A stretch of DNA of 42,786 nt from Lachnospiraceae bacterium (lineage in GTDB: Bacteria > Bacillota > Clostridia > Lachnospirales > Lachnospiraceae): positions 1-42,786 of the forward strand of contig JAFQOE010000025.1 in NCBI GenBank assembly GCA_017395635.1. Reading direction: 5' to 3'. The position numbers and the translations under genes were made by a program. Positions within the stretch are counted from its first letter, which is position 1. Every line of letters begins with the position of its first letter. Under the pieces are notes generated by a model. It was given only the letters and a program-made list of their open reading frames with translations, did no database searches and had not been told where the DNA came from. Shown here in pieces: positions 23,234-31,116 of the stretch.

Positions 23234-24100
23234 ATGTACCAGATAATAAAAAATTACAGAAATAATGATGAGCTGAGAAAAAGTTTTAATGAATTGGCAG
23301 GAAAGACATTTGGTCTCAATTTTGAAGATTGGTATCAGAATGGTTTTTGGGGAGAGAATTACATTCCGTATTCTATTGTTGAAGATGGAAAAGTGATTTC
23401 TAATGTGTCTGTTAATAAAACAGATATGCTGCTTGATGGCGAAGTGAAGCATTTTTTGCAGCTGGGAACGGTTATGACGGATAAAACGTATAGGAATCAG
23501 GGACTTAGCAGAGAAATTATGGAGGAAATTGAGAAAGATTATAAGGATAAAGTGGATGGAATATATCTTTTTGCGAGTGATAGTGTGCTTACATTTTATC
23601 CGAAGTTCGGTTTTGAGAAGTCCGTAGAATATATATATTCGAAGCCGGTGTCCATTAGTGGAAAATGTCAGTTGGAACAAGTGATTATGGATAATCCGAT
23701 TGCGTGGAAACAGTTGGAACATGTGATGAACAATAATGTGTATCATGGCAAATTTGACATGGTAAATAACAATGAACTTGTAATGTTCTATGTAACCAAA
23801 TTCATGCAGGAATGTGTGTATTATCATAGTCAGACCGGGACGTATGTGATTGCAGAAATAGAAGGTGAGGATGCATTTATTCACAATGTTTTTTCTGAAA
23901 AGCTTGAAGAGCTGGATGAGGTAATTGCATTATTAGGAGCGGATGTAAAAAATGTTACCCTTGGATTTGTTCCAAGGGAAGCGAATGAATATAATAGGAT
24001 AGAATATCATGAAGAAGATTGTACCTTTTTCATAAAAGGGGAAGCAATGCAAGTGGTTTTAAATGAAAAATTGAGAATTCCGTCTTTGTCGCATGCGTGA
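23234..24100 (+). CDS. GNAT family N-acetyltransferase
   Basis: 288-aa protein. ATG 23234 has AAGGAGAG 6 nt upstream; an upstream in-frame ATG at 23162 lacks one. The GNAT core is N-terminal: 'HFLQLGTVMTDKTYRNQGLSREIMEEI' has the acetyl-CoA loop (R/Q-x-x-G-L), followed by 'IYLFASDSVLTFYPKFGF'. The C-terminal half has an extended region like the Eis-type acetyltransferases. Acceptor unknown. Monocistronic with its own terminator. Confidence 0.85.
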   Translation: MYQIIKNYRNNDELRKSFNELAGKTFGLNFEDWYQNGFWGENYIPYSIVEDGKVISNVSVNKTDMLLDGEVKHFLQLGTVMTDKTYRNQGLSREIMEEIEKDYKDKVDGIYLFASDSVLTFYPKFGFEKSVEYIYSKPVSISGKCQLEQVIMDNPIAWKQLEHVMNNNVYHGKFDMVNNNELVMFYVTKFMQECVYYHSQTGTYVIAEIEGEDAFIHNVFSEKLEELDEVIALLGADVKNVTLGFVPREANEYNRIEYHEEDCTFFIKGEAMQVVLNEKLRIPSLSHA

Positions 24101-24151
24101 TAAAAGGAAGGGGAAAATAAGTTCTCTATTCTCACATGATTCTGAATAAAG

Positions 24152-24187
24152 AGCAAGTAGCTTCAAAGAAAAGTTGCTTGCTTTTTA
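24152..24187 (+). terminator. Terminator after GNAT gene
   Basis: Stem agcaagtagctt / aagttgcttgct (wobble pairs) with a 7-nt loop and ttttta tail. Confidence 0.75.
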
Positions 24188-24238
24188 CGTGTTCAAAGTC
24201 AATTGTTTCAAAAACATGACTAAAGTCATATTCAAAAT

Positions 24239-24409
24239 AGTTCTTTTTTCATTGCAGAAGGGCTATCGAATAAGGAGATTGCTAATCGATTTTTTATCAC
24301 AGAAGGAACGGTGAAGAATTATATTACTTCTATCTTGGCAAAGGAAAATTTATCTCACAGAACTGCGTTGGCAGTGTATTATTTGACTGGGAAGAAGCAG
24401 GGAGAGTAA
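24239..24409 (+). pseudogene. C-terminal remnant of a LuxR-type regulator
   Basis: The frame ending TAA 24407-24409 encodes 'AEGLSNKEIANRFFITEG', then 'TVKNYITSILAKENLSHRTA'. This is the LuxR/NarL (GerE) helix-turn-helix with its invariant Gly-Leu-Ser/Asn-Lys-Glu-Ile and Thr-Val-Lys residues. The receiver domain and start are gone, leaving about 56 codons. Confidence 0.85.
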
Positions 24410-24438
24410 GGAATATGAATTTTCAGCATATGTCATAA

Positions 24439-24467
24439 TTGCCATTTTTTTCTAGAATGTATATAAT
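24439..24467 (+). promoter_or_regulatory. Promoter of condensation-like protein gene
   Basis: TTGCCA (24439-24444), 17-bp spacer, TATAAT (24462-24467), about 50 bp upstream of the start codon. Confidence 0.75.
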
Positions 24468-24474
24468 AGTATGT

Positions 24475-24501
24475 AGTATATGAGAACCCAGTATATGAGA
24501 A
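24475..24501 (+). repeat. Direct repeat in leader
   Basis: agtatatgagaa occurs twice (24475-24486 and 24490-24501), separated by ccc, directly downstream of the -10 box and overlapping the ribosome binding site region. Confidence 0.7.
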
Positions 24502-24513
24502 GAGGTTGTTGCG

Positions 24514-25797
24514 ATGGGATATTCAAGGATAAAAAAAGCAGATATAGGCGATAAGCTACAATATCTTGTGCGAGATTTTAATGATAATACCATTCGTTTT
24601 GTGGTGCGATATCCGGGGCGCGTTGCATCGGATATTTTGCGTGTGGCTACGAAGACGGTGGTTGACAGTGTGGATATCTTACACGCATCCTTTGTGGCGA
24701 ATGATTCGGATGCCTATTGGGAAGTTCATGATGATTATGAAGAAAAGGATTATTTTCAAATCATAGAAACCAAAGAGGATGCGTTAGAAGCAGCCGATAC
24801 ATATGCCTTAATGTCCTTGCAACCAAAGGATAAAACAAAACTTCGCTGTTATTTGGTGCGAGGAAACAAAGAGAATGTTATTGTGATACTTATCAGTCAT
24901 CTCTGTGTAGATGGTATAGACGGAAAGTATTTGTTTGGAAAGGTTATAGAAGCATATAATGACATCTTAGAAAAAGGAACGGCAAAAGGTGTTGCGATAA
25001 AGGACGGAAAACGTGATGCAATGCAGATATATGATAATATAAGTAAAAAGGATTATCGCTTTTTGATGAAAAATCCAATTTCTAAGATAAAGTCAGAGTT
25101 TCCGTATCCTACAAAGGAAGCAGGGAAACCGCATCTTGTAAAGGTTAATATTCCGACGGAAACAATGAAAAAAGTAATAGGACGTCTAGATTTAAAAGAG
25201 ATAACATTAAATGATTTGTTGATTACCTCTTGTTATTATGCGTATGCATCTATGCCGAACAAAAATCCTGGAGAGCCAATGAGTATTCTTTCTATGATTG
25301 ATTTGAGGAGACATTGTACCGGTAGAGATTCAGAGGGAATTTCAAATATGACAGGAGCGTTACCAACTACATTACCAATCGGGTTGAGAGAGAGTTTTGG
25401 TATTACATTAGATAAGATTGCTGCACAGACAAAAGCGATTAAAGATAATCCACTTGCCGGTTTGGAAGGAATGCCAATTTTGCACGGCGCTGCCAAGAAC
25501 CTACCGATGAAACTATTATTACCGCTTGCAAGTAAGGTTTATGACAGTTTTTCAATTGGCCTTACCAATCTCGGAAATATGGCGAATGATTTTTTGTCGT
25601 TAGGTGGTATGAATCCTGATTTTGGATTGTTTGGTGGGCCTATGAATAAGAAACCGGGTATGCAGGTATCTGCAGTGAGTATTGGTGGAAGTTGTACACT
25701 TTGTATTGTGGTGGAGTGTACTGATTCGGATGCAGAAATACTTCAGATTATGCTTGAAAGAATGGCGGGAGAAGTAGGAAGTTATACGTTGTTTTGA
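24514..25797 (+). CDS. Condensation/acyltransferase-like protein (CAT superfamily)
   Basis: 427-aa protein. The 'SHLCVDGIDGKYL' segment contains the HxxxDG active-site motif shared by NRPS condensation domains, alcohol acetyltransferases and PapA/WS-DGAT enzymes; the spacing (about residue 130) and the C-terminal 'FGGPMNKKPGMQVSAVSIGG' (like the DFGxG-type structural motif region) fit. Stand-alone, with no carrier or adenylation domain in the window, so it probably transfers an acyl group to an alcohol or amine of unknown identity. AGAGG lies about 8 nt before the ATG. Confidence 0.75.
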   Translation: MGYSRIKKADIGDKLQYLVRDFNDNTIRFVVRYPGRVASDILRVATKTVVDSVDILHASFVANDSDAYWEVHDDYEEKDYFQIIETKEDALEAADTYALMSLQPKDKTKLRCYLVRGNKENVIVILISHLCVDGIDGKYLFGKVIEAYNDILEKGTAKGVAIKDGKRDAMQIYDNISKKDYRFLMKNPISKIKSEFPYPTKEAGKPHLVKVNIPTETMKKVIGRLDLKEITLNDLLITSCYYAYASMPNKNPGEPMSILSMIDLRRHCTGRDSEGISNMTGALPTTLPIGLRESFGITLDKIAAQTKAIKDNPLAGLEGMPILHGAAKNLPMKLLLPLASKVYDSFSIGLTNLGNMANDFLSLGGMNPDFGLFGGPMNKKPGMQVSAVSIGGSCTLCIVVECTDSDAEILQIMLERMAGEVGSYTLF

Positions 25798-25847
25798 TTT
25801 GTATAAGTTTTGGTTTGGTTAACTGGAAGTTGTTTGTTGTGTATATT

Positions 25848-25878
25848 AGAACCGCTTGTTTTTCAAGCGGCTCTTTTT
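25848..25878 (+). terminator. Terminator after condensation-like gene
   Basis: Stem agaaccgcttg / caagcggctct with loop ttttt, then tttt. Confidence 0.9.
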
Positions 25879-25905
25879 CCTTTTGTAGAAAAAAGTGTCT
25901 GAGTA

Positions 25906-25914
25906 TGCTACAAT
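25906..25914 (+). promoter_or_regulatory. Extended -10 promoter of the folate cluster
   Basis: TGCTACAAT forms an extended -10 (TGn plus TACAAT) about 45 bp before folC; no clear -35. Confidence 0.5.
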
Positions 25915-25958
25915 ACTTTCAGAATTTATATGATTTTGATAGAAAATAGGTAAAGATT

Positions 25959-27251
25959 ATGACATATAATGAAGCAATGCAATATATGGAACAAGTTCAA
26001 AAGAAGGGTAGCATTTTGGGTTTAGGTCCGGTGAAAATGCTGTTAGAACGATTGGGAAATCCACAGGATAAACTTTCGGTTATTCATGTGGCAGGAACGA
26101 ATGGAAAAGGAAGTATATGTACTTTTTTGGAGAGTATGTATGTGGAAGAAGGTAAACGTGTAGGGAGATATATCTCACCGACCATTCATTGTTATCTGGA
26201 ACGTTTTCAAATTAATGGAAACTATATGGAAGAAGACACATTTGCGAAGATATTAGCAGAGGTGATAAACGTTTTGGATGAGATGGAAGCAGAACAACAA
26301 CCACTTCCTACTGCATTCGAGGTAGAGACGGCAATTGCGTTTTTATATTTTTTGTATGAACATGTAGACATTGTGATTTTGGAAACTGGAATGGGTGGCA
26401 GATTAGATGCAACCAATGTGGTGGCAAAACCATTGTGTACAGTCTTTGCTTCCATTGGAATGGATCATATGCAGTTTCTTGGTGACACTGTTGAGAAGAT
26501 TGCTTATGAGAAAGCGGGAATTATGAAGGCCGGATGTCCGGTAGTGAGTTATCCGAATTCGTTAGAAGTGATAAATGTATTGAAAAATGAATTTTGTTTG
26601 CATAACACAGATGAAACATCACAAGAACAACAGATGCGTGGTCAATTCACTGAAATTTCTAAGGATGATGTTTCGATTGTATCTGAAACGCTAGAGGTCA
26701 GTCGCTTTATTTATAAAGGTGAAGAATATGAAATTGGAATGTCGGGAAGATATCAGATATACAATGCGGTTACAGCAATTGAAACGAAGTTATTGTTGGA
26801 CGGAAGTTTGGTAAAATCCGGAATGAAAAGGGCAACTTGGTCGGGGCGTTTTGAAAAAATCTCAGATAACCCACTATTTATAAGGGATGGAGCACATAAT
26901 GTGGATGGTGTTATGGCCCTCAAAGAGAGCTTGCAAAAGCATTTTACAAACCATCGTATTATCTTTATAATAGGAGTATTAGGGGATAAAGAGTATGAAC
27001 GTATGATGGAAGTTCTTTGTCCTATGGCGGAGCAAATATTTACTATTACACCGCCGGTGGAACGCGGTCTTTCCGGTGATGTTTTGTGTGAGTGTGTTAG
27101 GAAATACTGTCCGCAAGTGAAGGCCTGCGCCGACGTTGAGCAGGCGATTAAGTGTGCAAAGAACGCATATTCAGATTGTATTGCAAAGGATGAACAAGCT
27201 GTAATAGTTGCTTGGGGTTCCTTGTCATATATTGGTCAGATATGCATATGA
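25959..27251 (+). CDS. folC: Folylpolyglutamate synthase / dihydrofolate synthase
   Basis: 430-aa Mur-ligase family enzyme that adds glutamate to folates (and to dihydropteroate). ATP loop 'VAGTNGKGSICT', the folate-binding 'SPTIHCYLERFQING' region, 'ETGMGGRLDATN', 'SIGMDHMQFLG', the carbamylated-lysine region 'YEKAGIMK' and C-terminal 'RDGAHNVDG' are all present. Length is standard. First gene of a cluster with an HD-domain protein (10 bp downstream), folP and folB-folK. The ribosome binding site (AGGTAAAG) is modest. Confidence 0.96.
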   Translation: MTYNEAMQYMEQVQKKGSILGLGPVKMLLERLGNPQDKLSVIHVAGTNGKGSICTFLESMYVEEGKRVGRYISPTIHCYLERFQINGNYMEEDTFAKILAEVINVLDEMEAEQQPLPTAFEVETAIAFLYFLYEHVDIVILETGMGGRLDATNVVAKPLCTVFASIGMDHMQFLGDTVEKIAYEKAGIMKAGCPVVSYPNSLEVINVLKNEFCLHNTDETSQEQQMRGQFTEISKDDVSIVSETLEVSRFIYKGEEYEIGMSGRYQIYNAVTAIETKLLLDGSLVKSGMKRATWSGRFEKISDNPLFIRDGAHNVDGVMALKESLQKHFTNHRIIFIIGVLGDKEYERMMEVLCPMAEQIFTITPPVERGLSGDVLCECVRKYCPQVKACADVEQAIKCAKNAYSDCIAKDEQAVIVAWGSLSYIGQICI

Positions 27252-27261
27252 CATAAAGAAT

Positions 27262-27810
27262 ATGAAAATTAGTAGGTTAGAAATGGAACGTATTGATAGA
27301 ATTCAGAATCACCCACTGTATGTAATGAATCAGCAGAGGATTAATGAACTAGAGCAAAACAGAATATTTTGTTGCCATGGTGTGAATCATTCCCTGGATG
27401 TAGCACGTATCTTTTACATTTTGGTATTAGAGCAGGGACTTTCCTATAAGAAAGATATTATCTATGCGACGGCACTTCTTCACGATATTGGAAGAGGTTT
27501 GCAGTATATGGAAAATGTGTCTCATCATGAGACGGGAGCCCGATTGGCCCAAGAAATCTTAAATGATTGTGATTTTGTCGAGGATGAAATTGCAATGATT
27601 GTGGAAGCAATTGCGGGTCATCATACGGGTAATGCATACTTGCAAGATGGAATTTCTGTACAGGTGGATGATGCTGTCAAGGAAGATAATATATTGTTTA
27701 CGGATTTGTTTTATAAAGCAGATAAACTTAGCAGGAATTGTTTTGATTGTAAGGCACAAGAAGAATGTTATTGGTCACAAGAAAAAAGAAATCTACAAAT
27801 TAGGTATTAG
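27262..27810 (+). CDS. HD domain hydrolase within the folate cluster
   Basis: 182-aa HD-superfamily protein. Metal-binding residues are visible: 'HGVNHSLDVAR', 'ATALLHDIGRG' (the HD pair), and 'VSHHETGARLA' / 'AIAGHH'. ATG 27262 is assumed (10 bp after folC), with ATG 27283 as alternative; neither has a strong ribosome binding site, consistent with coupling to folC. HD proteins are phosphohydrolases; in several clostridia one lies with folE/folP/folK genes, suggesting it removes phosphate from dihydroneopterin phosphates. That role is inference. Confidence 0.88.
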   Translation: MKISRLEMERIDRIQNHPLYVMNQQRINELEQNRIFCCHGVNHSLDVARIFYILVLEQGLSYKKDIIYATALLHDIGRGLQYMENVSHHETGARLAQEILNDCDFVEDEIAMIVEAIAGHHTGNAYLQDGISVQVDDAVKEDNILFTDLFYKADKLSRNCFDCKAQEECYWSQEKRNLQIRY

Positions 27811-27913
27811 ATAATATAACCAATTACATCTTCCACTAGTTTTATGTGCAAAAATTTTTGCTTTTTCTGGTAGTGAAAGCAAGGGAATGTCAAACATGCG
27901 AAAGGAATGTAAT

Positions 27914-28720
27914 ATGATTATCGGAAATAAAGAATTTGATTTGGAACATCATTTTTACATGATGGGAATACTGAATGTTACGCCGGATTCCTTTTCGGAT
28001 GGTGGAAGGTACACTAACTTGGATGATGCACTTTTTCAAGCAGAGAGTATGATTCGTGATGGCGCAGACATATTGGATGTGGGTGGTGAATCTACACGAC
28101 CGGGACATGAAAAGATTACAGATGCAGAGGAGATAGAAAGAATATGTCCCATTATTGAAGGGATTAAGAACAGATTTGATATTTCAATTTCTTTGGATAC
28201 ATACAAATCAGAAGTTGCAAAAGCTGGAATTACAGTTGGTGCTGATATGATTAATGATATCTGGGGTTTGAAATGGGATAAGAATATGGCAGACGTGATT
28301 GCAAAAACAGGAGTGGCATGCTGTTTGATGCACAATCGTGAGGATTCCGATTATGAAGATTTGATGACGGATATATTGAAAGATATGCAGGAAAGTGTTG
28401 ATATTGCAACGAAAAACGGTATTGAAGCATCGAAGATTATGCTTGATCCGGGAATTGGGTTTGCAAAAGATTTGAATCAGAACTTAGTGGTTATGAATAA
28501 TTTAGCACAGTTGAAGAAGTTGGGATATCCAATTTTGCTTGGAACATCAAGAAAGTCGATGATAGGATTGACACTTGATTTACCTGTAAATGAAAGAGAA
28601 GAGGGAACGATAGCAACTTCGGTTATGGGATTGATGACAGGTTGTTCTGTTTTTAGAGTACATGATGTAAAGAAAAATCTTCGTGCATTACGAATGACTG
28701 AAGCAATCATGAAAGCGTAG
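27914..28720 (+). CDS. folP: Dihydropteroate synthase
   Basis: 268-aa enzyme that joins p-aminobenzoate to the pterin pyrophosphate, the sulfonamide target. 'MMGILNVTPDSFSDGGRY', 'ADILDVGGESTRPGHE', 'SLDTYKSEVA', 'INDIWGLK', 'LDPGIGFAK' and 'LLGTSRKSMIG' are the standard pterin- and pyrophosphate-binding blocks. ATG 27914 with AAGGA 7 nt upstream; ATG 27896 is possible. The replacement of the common 'MH..G' by 'MHNRED' is a normal clostridial variant. Cytosolic; co-oriented with the folate genes. Confidence 0.96.
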   Translation: MIIGNKEFDLEHHFYMMGILNVTPDSFSDGGRYTNLDDALFQAESMIRDGADILDVGGESTRPGHEKITDAEEIERICPIIEGIKNRFDISISLDTYKSEVAKAGITVGADMINDIWGLKWDKNMADVIAKTGVACCLMHNREDSDYEDLMTDILKDMQESVDIATKNGIEASKIMLDPGIGFAKDLNQNLVVMNNLAQLKKLGYPILLGTSRKSMIGLTLDLPVNEREEGTIATSVMGLMTGCSVFRVHDVKKNLRALRMTEAIMKA

Positions 28721-28857
28721 ATTTTTCGGAGTTAAAGGATGATTTTTATGCGGCAGATGGTGAAGCTGTTGTATATGTAAAGTGGGTAGATGGTGAGATT
28801 TCTGTTCAGCTTTTGAATGTCTATGATAAAGTGGAAAGTGAAATTATCACGCAATAA
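28702..28857 (+). pseudogene. Unassigned coding-like fragment after folP
   Basis: A frame that overlaps the folP end by 19 bp and runs to TAA 28855-28857 encodes 'DFSELKDDFYAADGEAVV' and then 'YVKWVDGEISVQLLNVYDKV'. It has a coding-like composition and no internal stop, but no usable start codon or ribosome binding site. I do not recognise it. It may be the C-terminus of a lost gene in the folate cluster. Confidence 0.45.
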
Positions 28858-28936
28858 TTATGATAAAAACGATATTAGGTACTTGAAAAAATATATGTAT
28901 TTTTGATAGTTAACATATAGAAGTGGGAGAATGTGA

Positions 28937-29761
28937 ATGGATCAGATTATTATTAAAGATTTGGAATTATTTGGATATCATGGAGTATTTGAGGAGGAGG
29001 CTTTTTTAGGACAGAAATTTGTTGTTACGGCAGTGTTGAATCTTAGCACAAGAAAAGCAGGAAAAACAGATGATTTACAACAATCTCTTGACTATGGTGT
29101 GGCTTGTCAGTTAATTAAAAAGATTGTTAAGACAGAGCGTTATCAATTAATAGAACGTTTGGCAGAAGAGATAGCGGAGCAATTGTTATTGACATTTACC
29201 ATGTTGCAGAGTGTGGAGATTACAGTGAAGAAACCGTGGGCACCGGTGTTGATGACAATGGATACGGTTGCAGTTACTATTAAACGCGGTTGGCACAAAG
29301 CATATCTTTCGATTGGTTCTAACATGGGTGATAAAGAAGGTTATTTAGATTTTGCGATTGACCAGTTGAATGCATTATCGGATACTAAAGTGACTGCAGT
29401 TTCGGATTTTATCGTGACAGAACCTTATGGTGGTGTGGAACAAGATGACTTTTTGAATGGTGCATTGGAAATTGAGACCTTAAAGACACCGGAAGAACTT
29501 TTGGAAACGGCACTAAGCATTGAGAAGGAAACCGGAAGAGAACGATTGATTCATTGGGGACCGAGAACTTTGGATATTGATATTTTATTCTATGATGATG
29601 AGATTATAATGACGGACAGTCTAAAGGTTCCGCATGTGGAAATTCCGAAACGCCAATTTGTATTAGAACCACTTTCGACTATAGCACCTTATTATATGCA
29701 TCCGGTGTATCATAAGTCGGTACAGGAGATGTTGGAGAAGTTGCAGGAAAGAGGTTGTTAA
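28937..29761 (+). CDS. folK: Bifunctional dihydroneopterin aldolase / HPPK
   Basis: 274-aa FolB-FolK fusion. Residues 1-118 are FolB ('IIKDLELFGYHGVFEEE', 'DYGVACQLIKKIV', catalytic Lys in 'VEITVKKPWAPV') and 122-274 are HPPK ('AYLSIGSNMGDKEGYL', 'VSDFIVTEPYGG', 'QDDFLNGAL', 'RERLIHWGPRTLDIDILFYDD', 'VPHVEIPKRQFVLEPL'). Together they convert dihydroneopterin to hydroxymethyl-dihydropterin and pyrophosphorylate it, supplying FolP. GGGAGAATGTG precedes the ATG. Confidence 0.96.
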   Translation: MDQIIIKDLELFGYHGVFEEEAFLGQKFVVTAVLNLSTRKAGKTDDLQQSLDYGVACQLIKKIVKTERYQLIERLAEEIAEQLLLTFTMLQSVEITVKKPWAPVLMTMDTVAVTIKRGWHKAYLSIGSNMGDKEGYLDFAIDQLNALSDTKVTAVSDFIVTEPYGGVEQDDFLNGALEIETLKTPEELLETALSIEKETGRERLIHWGPRTLDIDILFYDDEIIMTDSLKVPHVEIPKRQFVLEPLSTIAPYYMHPVYHKSVQEMLEKLQERGC

Positions 29762-29821
29762 AAGTGCGTGATACGAATGCTTGAAGTCGGTGGTGGCATA
29801 AGCGGAGAATGTAAGATGACT

Positions 29822-29866
29822 AAAACTTAACATAGGTAATTGCGAAACTCACAAAAACTTAACATA
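29822..29866 (+). repeat. 13-bp direct repeat upstream of pheA
   Basis: aaaacttaacata occurs at 29822-29834 and 29854-29866, 32 bp apart, immediately before the pheA ribosome binding site. Could be regulatory half-sites. Confidence 0.6.
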
Positions 29867-29883
29867 CAATGAGGAGAATAACC

Positions 29884-31029
29884 ATGATACAGGATTTGAG
29901 TATTACAAGAGAAGAAATCGATGCAGTTGATAAGCAGATTGTAGAATTGATAGAGAAGAGAATGGATTTGGCATTGGAAGTTGCAAAATACAAGATGTCA
30001 ACGGGTAAACCAATCTATGATAGAGAAAGAGAGCTGCAGAAATTAGAAAAGCTTGGTGGATTAGCTAGTACTGAGTTTAATTCCAAGATGATTCAGGAAT
30101 TGTTTTTGCAGATTATGACTGGTTCGAGACGTTACCAATACAGTGTGATTGGGGATCAGGACCATGTCATAGATGATATGTTTGCATCCGTGGATGAATT
30201 GGAAATTAGTCCACAAACGAAGGTGGTTTATGCAGGGGTGCCGGGAGCATTTGCTGAGGCTGCAATGGTGGCATATTTCGGTGACGACATTGATGGCAGT
30301 AACGTAAAGGAATTCTACGAGGTGGCACAGATGGTGTCTGAGGGGAAAGCAGATTATGGTGTTCTTCCAATTGAGAATTCTTCTGCAGGATTTGTTAGTG
30401 GAATTTATGATTTGTTAGAACGTTATCAGTTATCTATTGTAGGGGAACAGATGGTGCAGGTAAATCAATGTTTGTTGGGTATTCCGGGAACGGATTTATC
30501 TAAGGTTCAGACTGTATTTTCACATCCACAGGGACTATTGCAGGCAAAGGAATATCTGGAAGACAAGGCTTGGAAACAGATTAGTATGAGTAATACAGCA
30601 TTAAGTGCTAAGAAAGTACATGATGATGGCGATATGACACAGGTTGCTATTGCAAGTGAAAGAGCATCTCAGTTATATGGACTTTCTGTTTTGAATCCAC
30701 AGCTTAATATGTCCAATAATAATACTACACGTTTTGTGATAGTCTCCAATAAGAAAGAGTATGTAAAGAAAGCGAATAAGGTTAGTATTTCATTTGCGCT
30801 TTCACACGAATGTGGTAGCTTGTATAACATTTTGGCTCACTTTATTTTTAATAATGTGAATATGACGAGTATAGAATCGATTCCTTTGACTGGGAAACAA
30901 TGGGAATACTGTTTCTTTGTAGATTTTGAGGGTAATTTAAGTGATAATGAAGTGAAGAACGCATTAAAGGGGATTATGGCAGAAACGGATGAATTCAGAA
31001 TACTAGGATGTTTTGTTTCTGAAAAATAA
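29884..31029 (+). CDS. pheA: Chorismate mutase / prephenate dehydratase (P-protein)
   Basis: 381-aa bifunctional enzyme for phenylalanine synthesis. ATG 29884 has GAGGAG 6 nt upstream. Residues 1-90 form an AroQ chorismate mutase ('IDAVDKQIVELIEKRMDLALEVAKYK', 'DRERE'). Residues about 110-285 are prephenate dehydratase ('YAGVPGAFAEAAM', 'VLPIENSSAGFV', 'FSHPQGLLQAKEYL', 'SNNNTTRFVIV'). The C-terminal ACT domain ('SHECGSLYNIL', 'ESIPLTGKQWEYCFFVD') differs from the consensus: the usual Phe-binding ESRP reads ESIP. So feedback control may be altered. Sits after the folate genes, sharing the chorismate branch point. Confidence 0.95.
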   Translation: MIQDLSITREEIDAVDKQIVELIEKRMDLALEVAKYKMSTGKPIYDRERELQKLEKLGGLASTEFNSKMIQELFLQIMTGSRRYQYSVIGDQDHVIDDMFASVDELEISPQTKVVYAGVPGAFAEAAMVAYFGDDIDGSNVKEFYEVAQMVSEGKADYGVLPIENSSAGFVSGIYDLLERYQLSIVGEQMVQVNQCLLGIPGTDLSKVQTVFSHPQGLLQAKEYLEDKAWKQISMSNTALSAKKVHDDGDMTQVAIASERASQLYGLSVLNPQLNMSNNNTTRFVIVSNKKEYVKKANKVSISFALSHECGSLYNILAHFIFNNVNMTSIESIPLTGKQWEYCFFVDFEGNLSDNEVKNALKGIMAETDEFRILGCFVSEK

Positions 31030-31116
31030 GATACTAAAAAGGATAAATGTTTGGTTCGGGAAGAAGGTATTATAGGTTGATAATGGTAGAGTAGTATGAA
31101 ACGGAGGGATCTACAC

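Noticed and set aside
27849-27885. Palindrome gcaaaaatttttgc before folP as a terminator
   Set aside because: Entirely AT stem, inside a run of co-oriented folate genes; at best a weak attenuator.
29762-29883. Possible T-box or other riboswitch before pheA
   Set aside because: The ggtggtggc resembles a T-box tail, but the region is only about 120 nt and lacks the specifier stem and terminator.
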